Origin: an uncultured Collinsella sp.
Lineage (GTDB): Bacteria; Actinomycetota; Coriobacteriia; Coriobacteriales; Coriobacteriaceae
DNA length: 51,104 bases
Assembly: GCA_902464035.1 (NCBI GenBank)
Contig: CABQHT010000007.1
Location: forward strand, 1 to 51,104
Direction: 5' to 3'
Part shown: in pieces, positions 14,600-22,184 of the stretch
Layout: each line of letters starts with the position of its first letter
Position numbering within the stretch: position 1 is the first letter of the stretch
The notes under the pieces: generated by a model
What the model was told of the DNA's origin: nothing
The model's input: only the letters and a program-made list of their open reading frames with translations
The model's database searches: none
Made by a program: the position numbers and the translations under genes

Positions 14600-15460
14600 T
14601 TACAAGTCGAGCCTGCCCTGGGGGTCGGTGAATCCGTCTGTACCCTCCTTGAGCTTTTTCTCGTCTGCTTTCACGCGACGTTCGAGCTTCTTTGTATCTT
14701 CGGCAGGCGGTAGGTTCTCGGGTACAATTCCGCGGTCGATGAGGCTGCCACGCACGCTTGTGTTGTTCTCGACGTGCTCTTGCTTGATCTGGTCCAGACC
14801 GTACAGGTCGTGTTCCTCGGCGTTGAAGGCCGTCATCGAGTTCGTAAGGTCCTTTGCTTTGATGAGGACATCGGCTAACCTGTCCGCCAATGCCGCGCTC
14901 TTGGGTATGCCGAGCTGCTGCTTCATTTCCGCCGTGCTTCTGCCGCCGAATAACGCTTCATCGCCCTTCGACTTGATGATCGCGAATCCTTTGGAGTCCA
15001 CGCCGCGTTTGAATGCAATACCCGAGAGCTGTTTCTCTGAATCGGATAGCGAGTGGCGCGCCTGTAAGCGCTGAATCTCTGCGAAGCGCTGCTCTATGAG
15101 CTCTTGGCGGCGCGTCTGCACGGCAAAGTATGCTTGGGCGAGTGCAATCTCTGGCTTGTTTGAATCTCCGTTCTGGGCGATTAAATAGCATGCATAGCGC
15201 GTAAGTTTGTAGTCTTTAACCGCGCGAGCGGCGACACCGGCAATTACCATTTTCGTGGTGTCACGAAAATGGGAATCAACTGGAGTTTTGTTTGTTTCGC
15301 ACGAGACTTTTGCCCTCTTAATAACTTCGGCGAAGTTTTCCCATCGCGTGTACCCCATGGGTTCCATTAAATCTCGTGCGAGCCAATACTCAACGCCGTC
15401 TTCTACATTGGCGTAGCTATCAAGTTCGACACGCCACTTCTCGATACCTCTACTGTTCAT
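14600..15460 (-). CDS. dinD: DNA-damage-inducible protein D
   Basis: A 286-residue DinD-like protein. The N-terminus (WRVELDSYANVEDGVEYW, then ARDLMEPMGYTRWENF) is the Bro-N-like opening of DinD. KMVIAGVAARAVKDYKLTRYACYLIAQNGD and QARHSLSDSEKQLSG are also recognisable family segments. E. coli DinD is SOS-induced and inhibits RecA strand exchange; the same role here is inference. A strong GAGGAGGAG site precedes the ATG. No convincing LexA box was seen. Its place beside a duplicated tRNA 3' end suggests mobile-element cargo left behind. Confidence 0.85.
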   Translation of the reverse strand: MNSRGIEKWRVELDSYANVEDGVEYWLARDLMEPMGYTRWENFAEVIKRAKVSCETNKTPVDSHFRDTTKMVIAGVAARAVKDYKLTRYACYLIAQNGDSNKPEIALAQAYFAVQTRRQELIEQRFAEIQRLQARHSLSDSEKQLSGIAFKRGVDSKGFAIIKSKGDEALFGGRSTAEMKQQLGIPKSAALADRLADVLIKAKDLTNSMTAFNAEEHDLYGLDQIKQEHVENNTSVRGSLIDRGIVPENLPPAEDTKKLERRVKADEKKLKEGTDGFTDPQGRLDL

Positions 15461-15543
15461 ATCTCCTCCTCGCTGGCCTATTGTCTATGCGGGCTTTGCC
15501 CGCTCCGTACTCAGAATAAGGATACGCTGCCGTACGGACACGA

Positions 15544-15579
15544 ATGGGCCCCGTGCCACTTCGAGCTCACGGGGCCCAT
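15544..15579 (-). terminator. hairpin downstream of the flavoprotein gene
   Basis: A perfect 12-bp stem (15544-15555 with 15568-15579) and 12-nt loop, 43 bp beyond the flavoprotein stop. There is no U-run, so termination is less certain. Confidence 0.55.
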
Positions 15580-15621
15580 AGATATCGATTAGTTGTGTTC
15601 TGCTTTAGATGGGTGTTCGAC

Positions 15622-17148
15622 TTAGTCCGCTCGATAGTGCGATCCGAGGCTTTCGGTTCGCTTGCGCATGGCTTTGACCATCTCCATTGCCAGCTGAATC
15701 TGCGACTGTATGCGGGCGAGCGCAGCGATTTCGCTGTCGTTGGTATGCGGCTTATTTAGAGCTGTGGCATCATCTTGCAGGCTTTCAAGCTCTTGCAGCG
15801 CCTTGGAAAGGCCAACTTCGGTCCTGCTGATCATGCAATAGGTGCTCATCGTGTGCTTAAGGCTGCGTGTCAGGCGTTTGGCATCTGTTGTGGCAATGCC
15901 ATACTGGGGGAGGGCGATATCCATCGGAGCGCCCGCCTTGGGAGCGTCCAGCGCTGCTCGAGCCGCTGATGCGCCCGCGATGCGCCCAAACACGATGCCG
16001 TTGGCGCTCGATAAGCCTCCGATGCGGTCGGTGCCGTGCATGCCGCCTGTCGCCTCGCCGCAGGCGTAGAGGCCCTCAACGCCCGTGTACGCGGCCTTGT
16101 CGATCCTGATGCCGCCGTTGGCGGCGTGGGCATACATCGCCACACGCATCTCGTCGGTCGGTGCGATGCCGTGCTCGTCTTGTAGCCAGGTGGCAAAGGT
16201 CTGCACAAACTCGGGGATGTCCTCGCGGGGGAAGTCGTAGTGGAGCGCCAGGCCTTCGGCTCCCGCTTGGTCGATGGCTAGGTCGATAGCGCGAGAATCC
16301 AGACGCGAAGTGAAGGGACCATATCCGGAGCGTTGCTCGAGCAGATCGTCGAGCTTTCTGTCGGCAATATCGACCGGCTGGTCTACATGTACGTAGCGCC
16401 AGGTCTTCTCGTTAAAAACAAGGTTGCGCTTGGGCTCGATGAAGCCGGGCATCATCTGCATGAACTCTATATTAGTAAGGTACGCACCGTGCGCCAGCGC
16501 GATGGCCTGTGATGAGCTGAGCACGTCGGCGGAAGTGAGGCTGCGCTCGAACAGGCCACCCGTGCCGCCCGCAGCGATGATAGTGGCTTTAGCTGCCAGA
16601 GACATGAGATGCTCGTTTGCGCGGTCGTAGAGCGTGGCGCCGACAATCTTTCCGTCCGCATCTTCAACAAGGTCGATAAGCTCATGGCGGGGGAGCAGGC
16701 GAATGCCGAGCGACTCGATTCGGGTCGTCAGAGCGTCCTCAAGGGGCTTGCGGGTGAGGCCGCGCCACATGCGCGTCTTGTGGTCAAAGCAGGGGATAAA
16801 CTGCTTTTGCTGGGCGCTCTCGGCGCTTTGCGGACGCTGGAGTTCAACACCCAGATCCTGCTCGAGCCATTGGATTGCCTGAGGAATGCCGTGGACAAAC
16901 GTCTGGACGAGCGTAGGGTCGGCGACACCGCCGCCGACGGTCTGGATGGTGTCGATGAGGTCCTGCTCATCGTCTTCGTTAACGGGTCCGATAAGCCCCA
17001 GGCCCCAGGTTCCGGGGAAGAAGCTCGATCCACTCATGGTCTTGCCGGCGCTTGCCACAGCGACGGTTGCACCCGTGCGCGCCGCTTCGATGGCGGCGCA
17101 AAGGCCCGCAATGCCAGATCCAATTACCAGTACATCAGTCGATTCCAT
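15622..17148 (-). CDS. FAD-dependent oxidoreductase, fumarate reductase/L-aspartate oxidase family
   Basis: A 508-residue flavoprotein. The N-terminal FAD dinucleotide fold DVLVIGSGIAGLCAA (Gly10, Gly12, Gly15) is clear, as are IIAAGGTGGLFE and the C-terminal flavin segment ACGEATGGMHGTDRIGG. This is the architecture of fumarate reductase/succinate dehydrogenase flavoproteins and NadB. No iron-sulfur or membrane-anchor subunit, nadA or nadC is adjacent, so the acceptor is unknown; Coriobacteriia carry many solitary paralogues. The ATG at 17148 has AAAGGA upstream; longer in-frame starts lack it and precede the FAD fold by 19 odd residues. Confidence 0.85.
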   Translation of the reverse strand: MESTDVLVIGSGIAGLCAAIEAARTGATVAVASAGKTMSGSSFFPGTWGLGLIGPVNEDDEQDLIDTIQTVGGGVADPTLVQTFVHGIPQAIQWLEQDLGVELQRPQSAESAQQKQFIPCFDHKTRMWRGLTRKPLEDALTTRIESLGIRLLPRHELIDLVEDADGKIVGATLYDRANEHLMSLAAKATIIAAGGTGGLFERSLTSADVLSSSQAIALAHGAYLTNIEFMQMMPGFIEPKRNLVFNEKTWRYVHVDQPVDIADRKLDDLLEQRSGYGPFTSRLDSRAIDLAIDQAGAEGLALHYDFPREDIPEFVQTFATWLQDEHGIAPTDEMRVAMYAHAANGGIRIDKAAYTGVEGLYACGEATGGMHGTDRIGGLSSANGIVFGRIAGASAARAALDAPKAGAPMDIALPQYGIATTDAKRLTRSLKHTMSTYCMISRTEVGLSKALQELESLQDDATALNKPHTNDSEIAALARIQSQIQLAMEMVKAMRKRTESLGSHYRAD

Positions 17149-17336
17149 CGGATTCCTTTCTCGTCCGGCGCATTGTCGCACGGGTGATCGGCAATGGGGC
17201 CGCAAAGACTCGGCAAATCGGTAAAGGGCGCATATGGCAGGTGGGCGTCATGGGCATTCTGCCGCTCCATCTCACCACATCTCGTATATCGCCCCAACTG
17301 ATATATCGGCAATGGCTACTCTGCGACAGCGCAAAC

Positions 17337-17369
17337 AAAAAGAGCCGCTACCTCGAAAGGTAACGGCTC
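17337..17369 (-). terminator. intrinsic terminator after the GGGtGRT gene
   Basis: A 12-bp stem with one mismatch (17342-17353 with 17358-17369) and a CGAA loop. The A-run at 17337-17341 gives a U-run in minus-strand RNA. Confidence 0.9.
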
Positions 17370-17404
17370 CAAAGCTCAACTAAATGAGCATCGCGCGGGC
17401 GCGA

Positions 17405-18409
17405 TTAGGCCTTGAGGGCCTCCTCGACGGCGACAGCGCAGGCGACGGTGGCACCGACCATGGGGTTGTTGCCCATGCCGATGAGACCCATCATGTCAAC
17501 GTGCGCAGGCACGGAGGAAGAACCGGCGAACTGGGCGTCGGAGTGCATGCGGCCCATGGTGTCGGTCATGCCGTAAGAGGCAGGGCCGGCGCCCATGTTG
17601 TCCGGGTGCAGGGTACGGCCAGTGCCGCCACCAGAAGCGACGGAGAAGTACTTCTTGCCAGCCTCGATGCGCTCCTTCTTGTAGGTGCCAGCGACGGGGT
17701 GCTGGAAGCGCGTGGGGTTGGTGGAGTTACCGGTGATCGAGATGTCGACGTTCTCGTGCCACATGATGGCAACGCCCTCGCGGACGTCGTCGGAGCCGTA
17801 GCAGTTAACGGCAGCGCGGGGACCATCGGAGTAGGGGATGGTCTCGACGACCTTGAGCTCGCCCGTGTAGTAGTCGAACTGGGTCTTCACATAGGTGAAG
17901 CCGTTGATGCGGGCGATGATCTGGGCGGCGTCCTTGCCCAGACCGTTAAGGATAACGCGCAGCGGCTTCTTGCGAGCCTTGTTGGCGTTCAGAGCCAGGC
18001 CGATAGCGCCCTCAGCGGCAGCGAAGGACTCATGGCCGGCCAGGAAGGCGAAGCACTCGGTGTCGTCGGAGAGCAGCATAGCGCCCAGGTTGCCGTGGCC
18101 CAGACCGACCTTGCGGTCCTCAGCGACGGAGCCGGGAACGGTGAAGGCCTGGATGCCCTCGCCGATGATGGCGGCAGCCTCAGAAGCGGTCTTGGCGCCA
18201 CGCTTGACAGCGAGAGCGCAGCCGAGGGTGTAGGCCCACTCGGCGTTCTGGAAGGCGATGGACTGGGTGTTGTTGACGATCTCACGCGGGTTGAAGCCCT
18301 TGTCGGTGCAGATCTGCAGAGCTTCCTCGAGGGAGGCGATGCCGTTGTCGGCGAGGCACTTGTTGATCTTGTCAGCGCGGCGCTCGTAACCTTCGAACGT
18401 AACAGTCAT
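17405..18409 (-). CDS. GGGtGRT-family protein
   Basis: A 334-residue cytoplasmic protein with the name-giving motif SGGGTGRTLHPDNMG near residue 260, together with GLGHGNLGAMLLSDDTECFAF and ITGNSTNPTRFQHP. The family is known only by this conserved block; its biochemical function is not established to my knowledge. It follows a NifU_N-like scaffold gene by 18 bp and shares a terminator, so the pair is an operon, which hints at an iron-sulfur or sulfur-related role. Codon use looks like a highly expressed gene, with few rare-looking codons. RBS AGGGAGGG precedes the ATG. Confidence 0.85.
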   Translation of the reverse strand: MTVTFEGYERRADKINKCLADNGIASLEEALQICTDKGFNPREIVNNTQSIAFQNAEWAYTLGCALAVKRGAKTASEAAAIIGEGIQAFTVPGSVAEDRKVGLGHGNLGAMLLSDDTECFAFLAGHESFAAAEGAIGLALNANKARKKPLRVILNGLGKDAAQIIARINGFTYVKTQFDYYTGELKVVETIPYSDGPRAAVNCYGSDDVREGVAIMWHENVDISITGNSTNPTRFQHPVAGTYKKERIEAGKKYFSVASGGGTGRTLHPDNMGAGPASYGMTDTMGRMHSDAQFAGSSSVPAHVDMMGLIGMGNNPMVGATVACAVAVEEALKA

Positions 18410-18427
18410 AGTTATTTCCCTCCCTTT

Positions 18428-19162
18428 CTACTCGTGAACCGGGAACACGCTGGCGACGGAGTGAGTCTCCTCGTCGGTGCGCGGGTCGATGTACTTGGCA
18501 GCGTTCTCCCACTGACCATAGTGGCCCATAGCGCCAGCGATGGCCTCCTCGGGGGTCTTGCCGGCCTTGACGGCGTCGGTGAACTTGCCGAGGTTCAGGA
18601 ACTCGAATGCGATGATCTCGTTCTTGTCGTTGAGAGCCATGCGAGTGACGTAGCCCTGAGCGAGCTCGAGGTAACGAGCGCCCTTGGCCTTGGTGCCGAA
18701 CATGGTGCCGACCTGAGAGCGAAGGCCCTTGCCGAGGTCGTCGAGGGAGGCGCCCACGGGCAGGCCGCCCTCGGAGAACGCGGTCTGGCTGCGGCCGTAA
18801 ACGATCTGCAGGAAGATCTCGCGCATAGCAACGTTGATGGCGTCGCAGACGAGGTCGGTGTTGAGGGCCTCGAGGATGGTCTTACCGGGAAGGATCTCGG
18901 AAGCCATGGCGGCAGAGTGGGTCATGCCCGAGCAGCCGATGGTCTCAACGAGGGCCTCCTCGATGATGCCGTCCTTGACGTTCAGCGTGAGCTTGCAGGC
19001 GCCCTGCTGAGGTGCGCACCAACCCACACCGTGCGTAAGACCGGAGATGTCGGAAATCTCCTTAGCCTGGACCCACTTGCCCTCCTCGGGGATGGGTGCG
19101 GGGCCGTGGTATGCACCCTTGGCAACGGGGCACATGTTCTCCACTTCCTGTGAGTACTGCAT
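18428..19162 (-). CDS. NifU N-terminal-like iron-sulfur scaffold protein, partner of GGGtGRT protein
   Basis: A 244-residue protein with a NifU_N/IscU-like middle: KLTLNVKDGIIEEALVETIG followed by CSGMTHSAAMASEIL, close to the ETIGCSGMxxSxA pattern around the second scaffold cysteine (Cys77). Other cysteines are Cys11, Cys49, Cys56 and Cys106. It is distinct from the SufU in the suf operon 1.7 kb away, longer and with a different tail. The ATG at 19162 is chosen because AGAGGAGAGG precedes it; upstream in-frame sequence (to 19246) is Arg-rich and unlikely. It probably works with the GGGtGRT protein; the cluster it carries, if any, is unknown. Confidence 0.75.
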   Translation of the reverse strand: MQYSQEVENMCPVAKGAYHGPAPIPEEGKWVQAKEISDISGLTHGVGWCAPQQGACKLTLNVKDGIIEEALVETIGCSGMTHSAAMASEILPGKTILEALNTDLVCDAINVAMREIFLQIVYGRSQTAFSEGGLPVGASLDDLGKGLRSQVGTMFGTKAKGARYLELAQGYVTRMALNDKNEIIAFEFLNLGKFTDAVKAGKTPEEAIAGAMGHYGQWENAAKYIDPRTDEETHSVASVFPVHE

Positions 19163-19565
19163 GCCTCTCCTCTCTATCGTGTTGGCGTCCCGTCTGGGGG
19201 TCGTGGCTGGCGATTGCCGGGCGACCCTTCGAAAGGGACATGACATGCAGCCCCTATAATACCGCGAAATGCACGGAATATTCGGCGAACGGCTCAGTTT
19301 TCGTAGCGAGAAGCCCGGAAGTTTTAATTGAAACGATTTAACTCTATGTTCTGTGGTCGCGAACTTCCGTAGAGGGGGTTCGTCTTGGGCAAGCTTTTGG
19401 TCAGCTCTTGTATGCGTTGCGGGGTCTGACCTGTTGCAACGGTGCCGTTCGCCGCCCGTTTACTGCCTTTGGCCGCGCGAGTGTATTGTTTTGCGTGAAT
19501 GTTTTGATGGCACGCTTCAATCGTGCTGTATTGGATGGCAATCAGATCCCGGCGAAGGGAGCGCC

Positions 19566-20366
19566 ATGCAGCGCGTTTGGAGAACGGTTACCGGCTTTTA
19601 CCATGTCTGTGCTCGCGGTACGGGCAAGCAGCTCATCTTTGAGGGCGATGAAGACCGGTGGGAGTTTTTGGAGCTGATGCGCGAGTGCTGCCGCGAGGCG
19701 GGCGTGACGGTTATCGCCTGGTGCCTTATGGGCAATCACGTGCATTTGGTGCTTGCAGATTACGAGGACGCGATGAGCGCGGCGATGCACCGGCTGCTTT
19801 TGACGTACGCGCGGCGGTTCAATAAACGCACGGGGCGCACAGGTCATCTGTTCCAGAACCGTTTTGACCGGCGCTCGCTCGATACCGACCGTTATCTAAT
19901 GGCTGCTATTCGCTATGTTCACGCTAATCCGCAGGAGGCAGGTATCGCCCTGATCGAGCGTTATCCCTGGAGCAGCTTTGCCGAGTATCTGCGATCGTAT
20001 GACAACGATGCGACGAGGGGATTTTCGGACCCTTCTTGTGTGCTTGAGCTCTTTGAGTCTGCCAAGGGGTTTCTGGATTATTCTCTGTCGATGCCCGATG
20101 GTTCCGATCCGGTGATTCACGATATGGATGAGACGGAGTGGGAGCGGCGTGCGTTTGCCGACAAGATGGCGAAGCGCCTGGGCGTTCCGCTCAATGAGCT
20201 CAAGACCGTAGCACCCGCGCGGCGAGACGGAATCATTTTCGCCCTGCACGATGGCGGCTACACGGTGCGCGAGATTGAACGGTATACGGGAATCAGCAAG
20301 AGTACCGTTTCTCGTATCGTGCGCGCTTATGCGCGGGTGAAGGCTCAGGCTGAGGGCTCGGAATAG
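19566..20366 (+). CDS. REP-associated tyrosine transposase-like protein (RAYT, Y1_Tnp) with C-terminal HTH
   Basis: A 266-residue HUH single-strand transposase of the IS200-like/RAYT group. The HUH pair is NHVH (His58, His60) and the likely nucleophile is Tyr117 in IRYVHANP, preceded by the conserved HLFQNRFDRR block. A C-terminal extension ends in a helix-turn-helix (TVREIERYTGISKSTVSRIV). Such proteins nick short palindromic repeats and are usually immobile single-copy residents. GAAGGGAG precedes the ATG at 19566; the reading frame is open upstream to 19353 but without family sequence. No insertion-sequence ends were found around it. Confidence 0.85.
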   Translation: MQRVWRTVTGFYHVCARGTGKQLIFEGDEDRWEFLELMRECCREAGVTVIAWCLMGNHVHLVLADYEDAMSAAMHRLLLTYARRFNKRTGRTGHLFQNRFDRRSLDTDRYLMAAIRYVHANPQEAGIALIERYPWSSFAEYLRSYDNDATRGFSDPSCVLELFESAKGFLDYSLSMPDGSDPVIHDMDETEWERRAFADKMAKRLGVPLNELKTVAPARRDGIIFALHDGGYTVREIERYTGISKSTVSRIVRAYARVKAQAEGSE

Positions 20367-20403
20367 AAAATGGCCGAACCACTATTGTCAAGCGATTCGG
20401 CCA
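20367..20403 (-). terminator. hairpin between RAYT and sufU
   Basis: TGGCCGAA (20371-20378) pairs with TTCGGCCA (20396-20403). The A-run to the left gives a U-rich tail in minus-strand RNA, so it suits the suf operon. It could also be a REP-like hairpin attached to the RAYT gene. Confidence 0.6.
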
Positions 20404-20420
20404 ACAAAATTCTTAAGATT

Positions 20421-20450
20421 TGGGACAAATACTACTGATCATTTTGTCCA
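20421..20450. promoter_or_regulatory. inverted TGGGACAAA/TTTGTCCA pair overlapping the sufU stop
   Basis: The same half-site as the candidate Rrf2 operator upstream of the regulator gene (25851-25878), here with a 13-bp gap. The right half is inside sufU codons, the left half is non-coding. May be coincidental. Confidence 0.35.
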
Positions 20451-20866
20451 GTGAGCATGCCGTCGAGGGTGCGCCAGGCGAGCTCGGCGCATTTGACGCG
20501 GGCGGGCATGTGCGAGATGTCTTGGAGTTGGGCGGCTTCGTCCAGGTCTTCCAGGTCTTCCTCGGAGAGCTGCTCGCCGCGGATCATGGCGAGGAAGAGC
20601 TCTGCCAGGCGGCGAGCTTCCTCGACGGTCTCGCCGGTGATGAGGTCGGCCATGATGTCGGCACTGGCCTGGCTGATGGCGCAGCCGTGGCCGGTAAAGG
20701 AGGCCTCCTCGATCACGTTGTTCTCGACGCGCAGCTGCAAGGTGAGCTCGTCGCCGCAGCTGGGGTTGATGCCGTCGTGCTCGTGCGTGGGAGCATCCAT
20801 CTCGTACTTATAGTCGGGATGCGAGTTGTGCTCCATAAATGTGGTGGAGGTGTACAGATTACCCAT
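20432..20866 (-). CDS. sufU: SufU iron-sulfur cluster assembly protein
   Basis: A 144-residue SufU/NifU_N protein with the zinc/cluster ligands Cys37 and Asp39 in NPSCGD, Cys62 in GHGCAIS and Cys126 in RVKCAELAW. The SufU-specific insertion before the last cysteine is present (about 96-118, acidic). SufU accepts persulfide sulfur from SufS in Gram-positive-type SUF systems. Its ATG overlaps the end of sufS by 8 bp, so translation is probably coupled. It is the last gene of the suf operon. Confidence 0.95.
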   Translation of the reverse strand: MGNLYTSTTFMEHNSHPDYKYEMDAPTHEHDGINPSCGDELTLQLRVENNVIEEASFTGHGCAISQASADIMADLITGETVEEARRLAELFLAMIRGEQLSEEDLEDLDEAAQLQDISHMPARVKCAELAWRTLDGMLTGQNDQ

Positions 20867-22184
20867 TGAACGTGCTCCAAACGTGATGCAGGCCGGCGAT
20901 GAACTTGTCGATGTCGGCCTTGTCGTTGTAGAAGGCTACGCTGGCGCGGCAGCAGGCAAGGTTCTCGACGCCCAGCCAGGTGAGCAGCGGCTGCGCGCAG
21001 TGGTGACCGGCGCGGATGCAGACGCCGTCCATGTCCATGATGCTCGCGACGTCGTGCGGGTGGATGCCCTTGACGTTAAAGCTCACGACGCCGTGGTGGT
21101 TGTCCCAGTAGATCGAGCCGATGATCTGGACAAAGTCGAGCTGCATGAGTTCGCCCATCAGATAGTGGACGAGTGCCTGCTCGCGGGCCTGGATGTTCTC
21201 ATAACCCACCGTGTTGACCAGGTAATCGAGTGCGGCGCCCGTGGCGAAGATGCCGGCGGCGTCCTGCGTGCCGGCCTCGAACTTCTCGGGGACGGGAGCC
21301 CAGACAGCGTTCTGCTCGGTGACCGAATCGATCATCTCGCCGCCGGTAAGCATGGGCGGCATGGCGTTGAGCAGGTCCATCTTGCCCCACAGCACGCCGA
21401 TGCCCATGGGGCCCATGGCCTTGTGCGCACTAAAGGCAAAGAAGTCGGCGCCCAGGTCGGCCACATCGACCGGCATGTGCGGCAGCGACTGCGCGCCGTC
21501 GACGACCAGGTAGCCGCCGTACTTGTGCACGAGCTTGCCGAGATTCTTGACCGGGTTCTCGACGCCCAGCACGTTAGAGACCTGTCCCACGGCCAGGATC
21601 TTGGTCTTGGGACCCACCTTGGCAAGAACCTCCTCGGTCGTGAGCTGGCCGGTCTTGGTGGGATACAGGTAGACGAGCTTGGCGCCGGTCTCGCGGCAGA
21701 CCTGCTGCCACGGAATCAGGTTGGAGTGGTGCTCCATGATAGTGATGACGACCTCATCGCCGGGCTCGAGCACCGTGGGCGCAAAGCTCTTGGCGACCAG
21801 GTTGAGCGACTCGCTCGTGTTGCGGGTGAAGACGACCTCGTTGGCGTTGGGGGCGCCGATGACGTCGGCGATCTGCTGGCGCACCTTCGCGATAGCGTCG
21901 GTGGCCTCGACGGACAGCGAGTACAGGCCGCGCAGGGGGTTGGCGTTCATGCGCTGGTAGAAGTCGCGCTCGGCGTCGAGCAAACAGGCAGGGCGCTGCG
22001 CGGTGGCGGCGCTATCGAGGAAAGCGATCTCGGGGTGCTGCTGGAACAGCGGGAACTGGCCCTTGTAGGGGTTGGTCTCGATGTCCACGGTGGGCCAGCC
22101 GCGCGAAGCCTCGTCGCTGGCGTCGAGCTCCATGGGCTCGGGGGCAGTACAGGTGTCGCATTTAACGTGCTCGGTGTCGATCAT
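20859..22184 (-). CDS. sufS: cysteine desulfurase SufS
   Basis: A 441-residue group II cysteine desulfurase. PLP lysine is Lys255 in FSAHKAMGPMG; the active-site cysteine is Cys396 in RAGHHCAQPL; the cofactor pocket VVDGAQSLPH is intact. It mobilises sulfur from cysteine as an enzyme persulfide for SufU and SufBCD. The N-terminus is about 35-40 residues longer than in typical SufS and contains CDTC (Cys9, Cys12). Its ATG overlaps the sufD stop by 4 bp (ATGA). Confidence 0.95.
   Translation of the reverse strand: MIDTEHVKCDTCTAPEPMELDASDEASRGWPTVDIETNPYKGQFPLFQQHPEIAFLDSAATAQRPACLLDAERDFYQRMNANPLRGLYSLSVEATDAIAKVRQQIADVIGAPNANEVVFTRNTSESLNLVAKSFAPTVLEPGDEVVITIMEHHSNLIPWQQVCRETGAKLVYLYPTKTGQLTTEEVLAKVGPKTKILAVGQVSNVLGVENPVKNLGKLVHKYGGYLVVDGAQSLPHMPVDVADLGADFFAFSAHKAMGPMGIGVLWGKMDLLNAMPPMLTGGEMIDSVTEQNAVWAPVPEKFEAGTQDAAGIFATGAALDYLVNTVGYENIQAREQALVHYLMGELMQLDFVQIIGSIYWDNHHGVVSFNVKGIHPHDVASIMDMDGVCIRAGHHCAQPLLTWLGVENLACCRASVAFYNDKADIDKFIAGLHHVWSTFNG

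Noticed and set aside
15461..15540. LexA box upstream of dinD
   Set aside because: Only an 8-bp palindrome CCGTACGG and a small hairpin are present; neither fits known LexA boxes closely enough.
17384..19153. 589-codon plus-strand frame opposite the GGGtGRT/NifU-like pair
   Set aside because: Antisense shadow; crosses both real genes and their junction.
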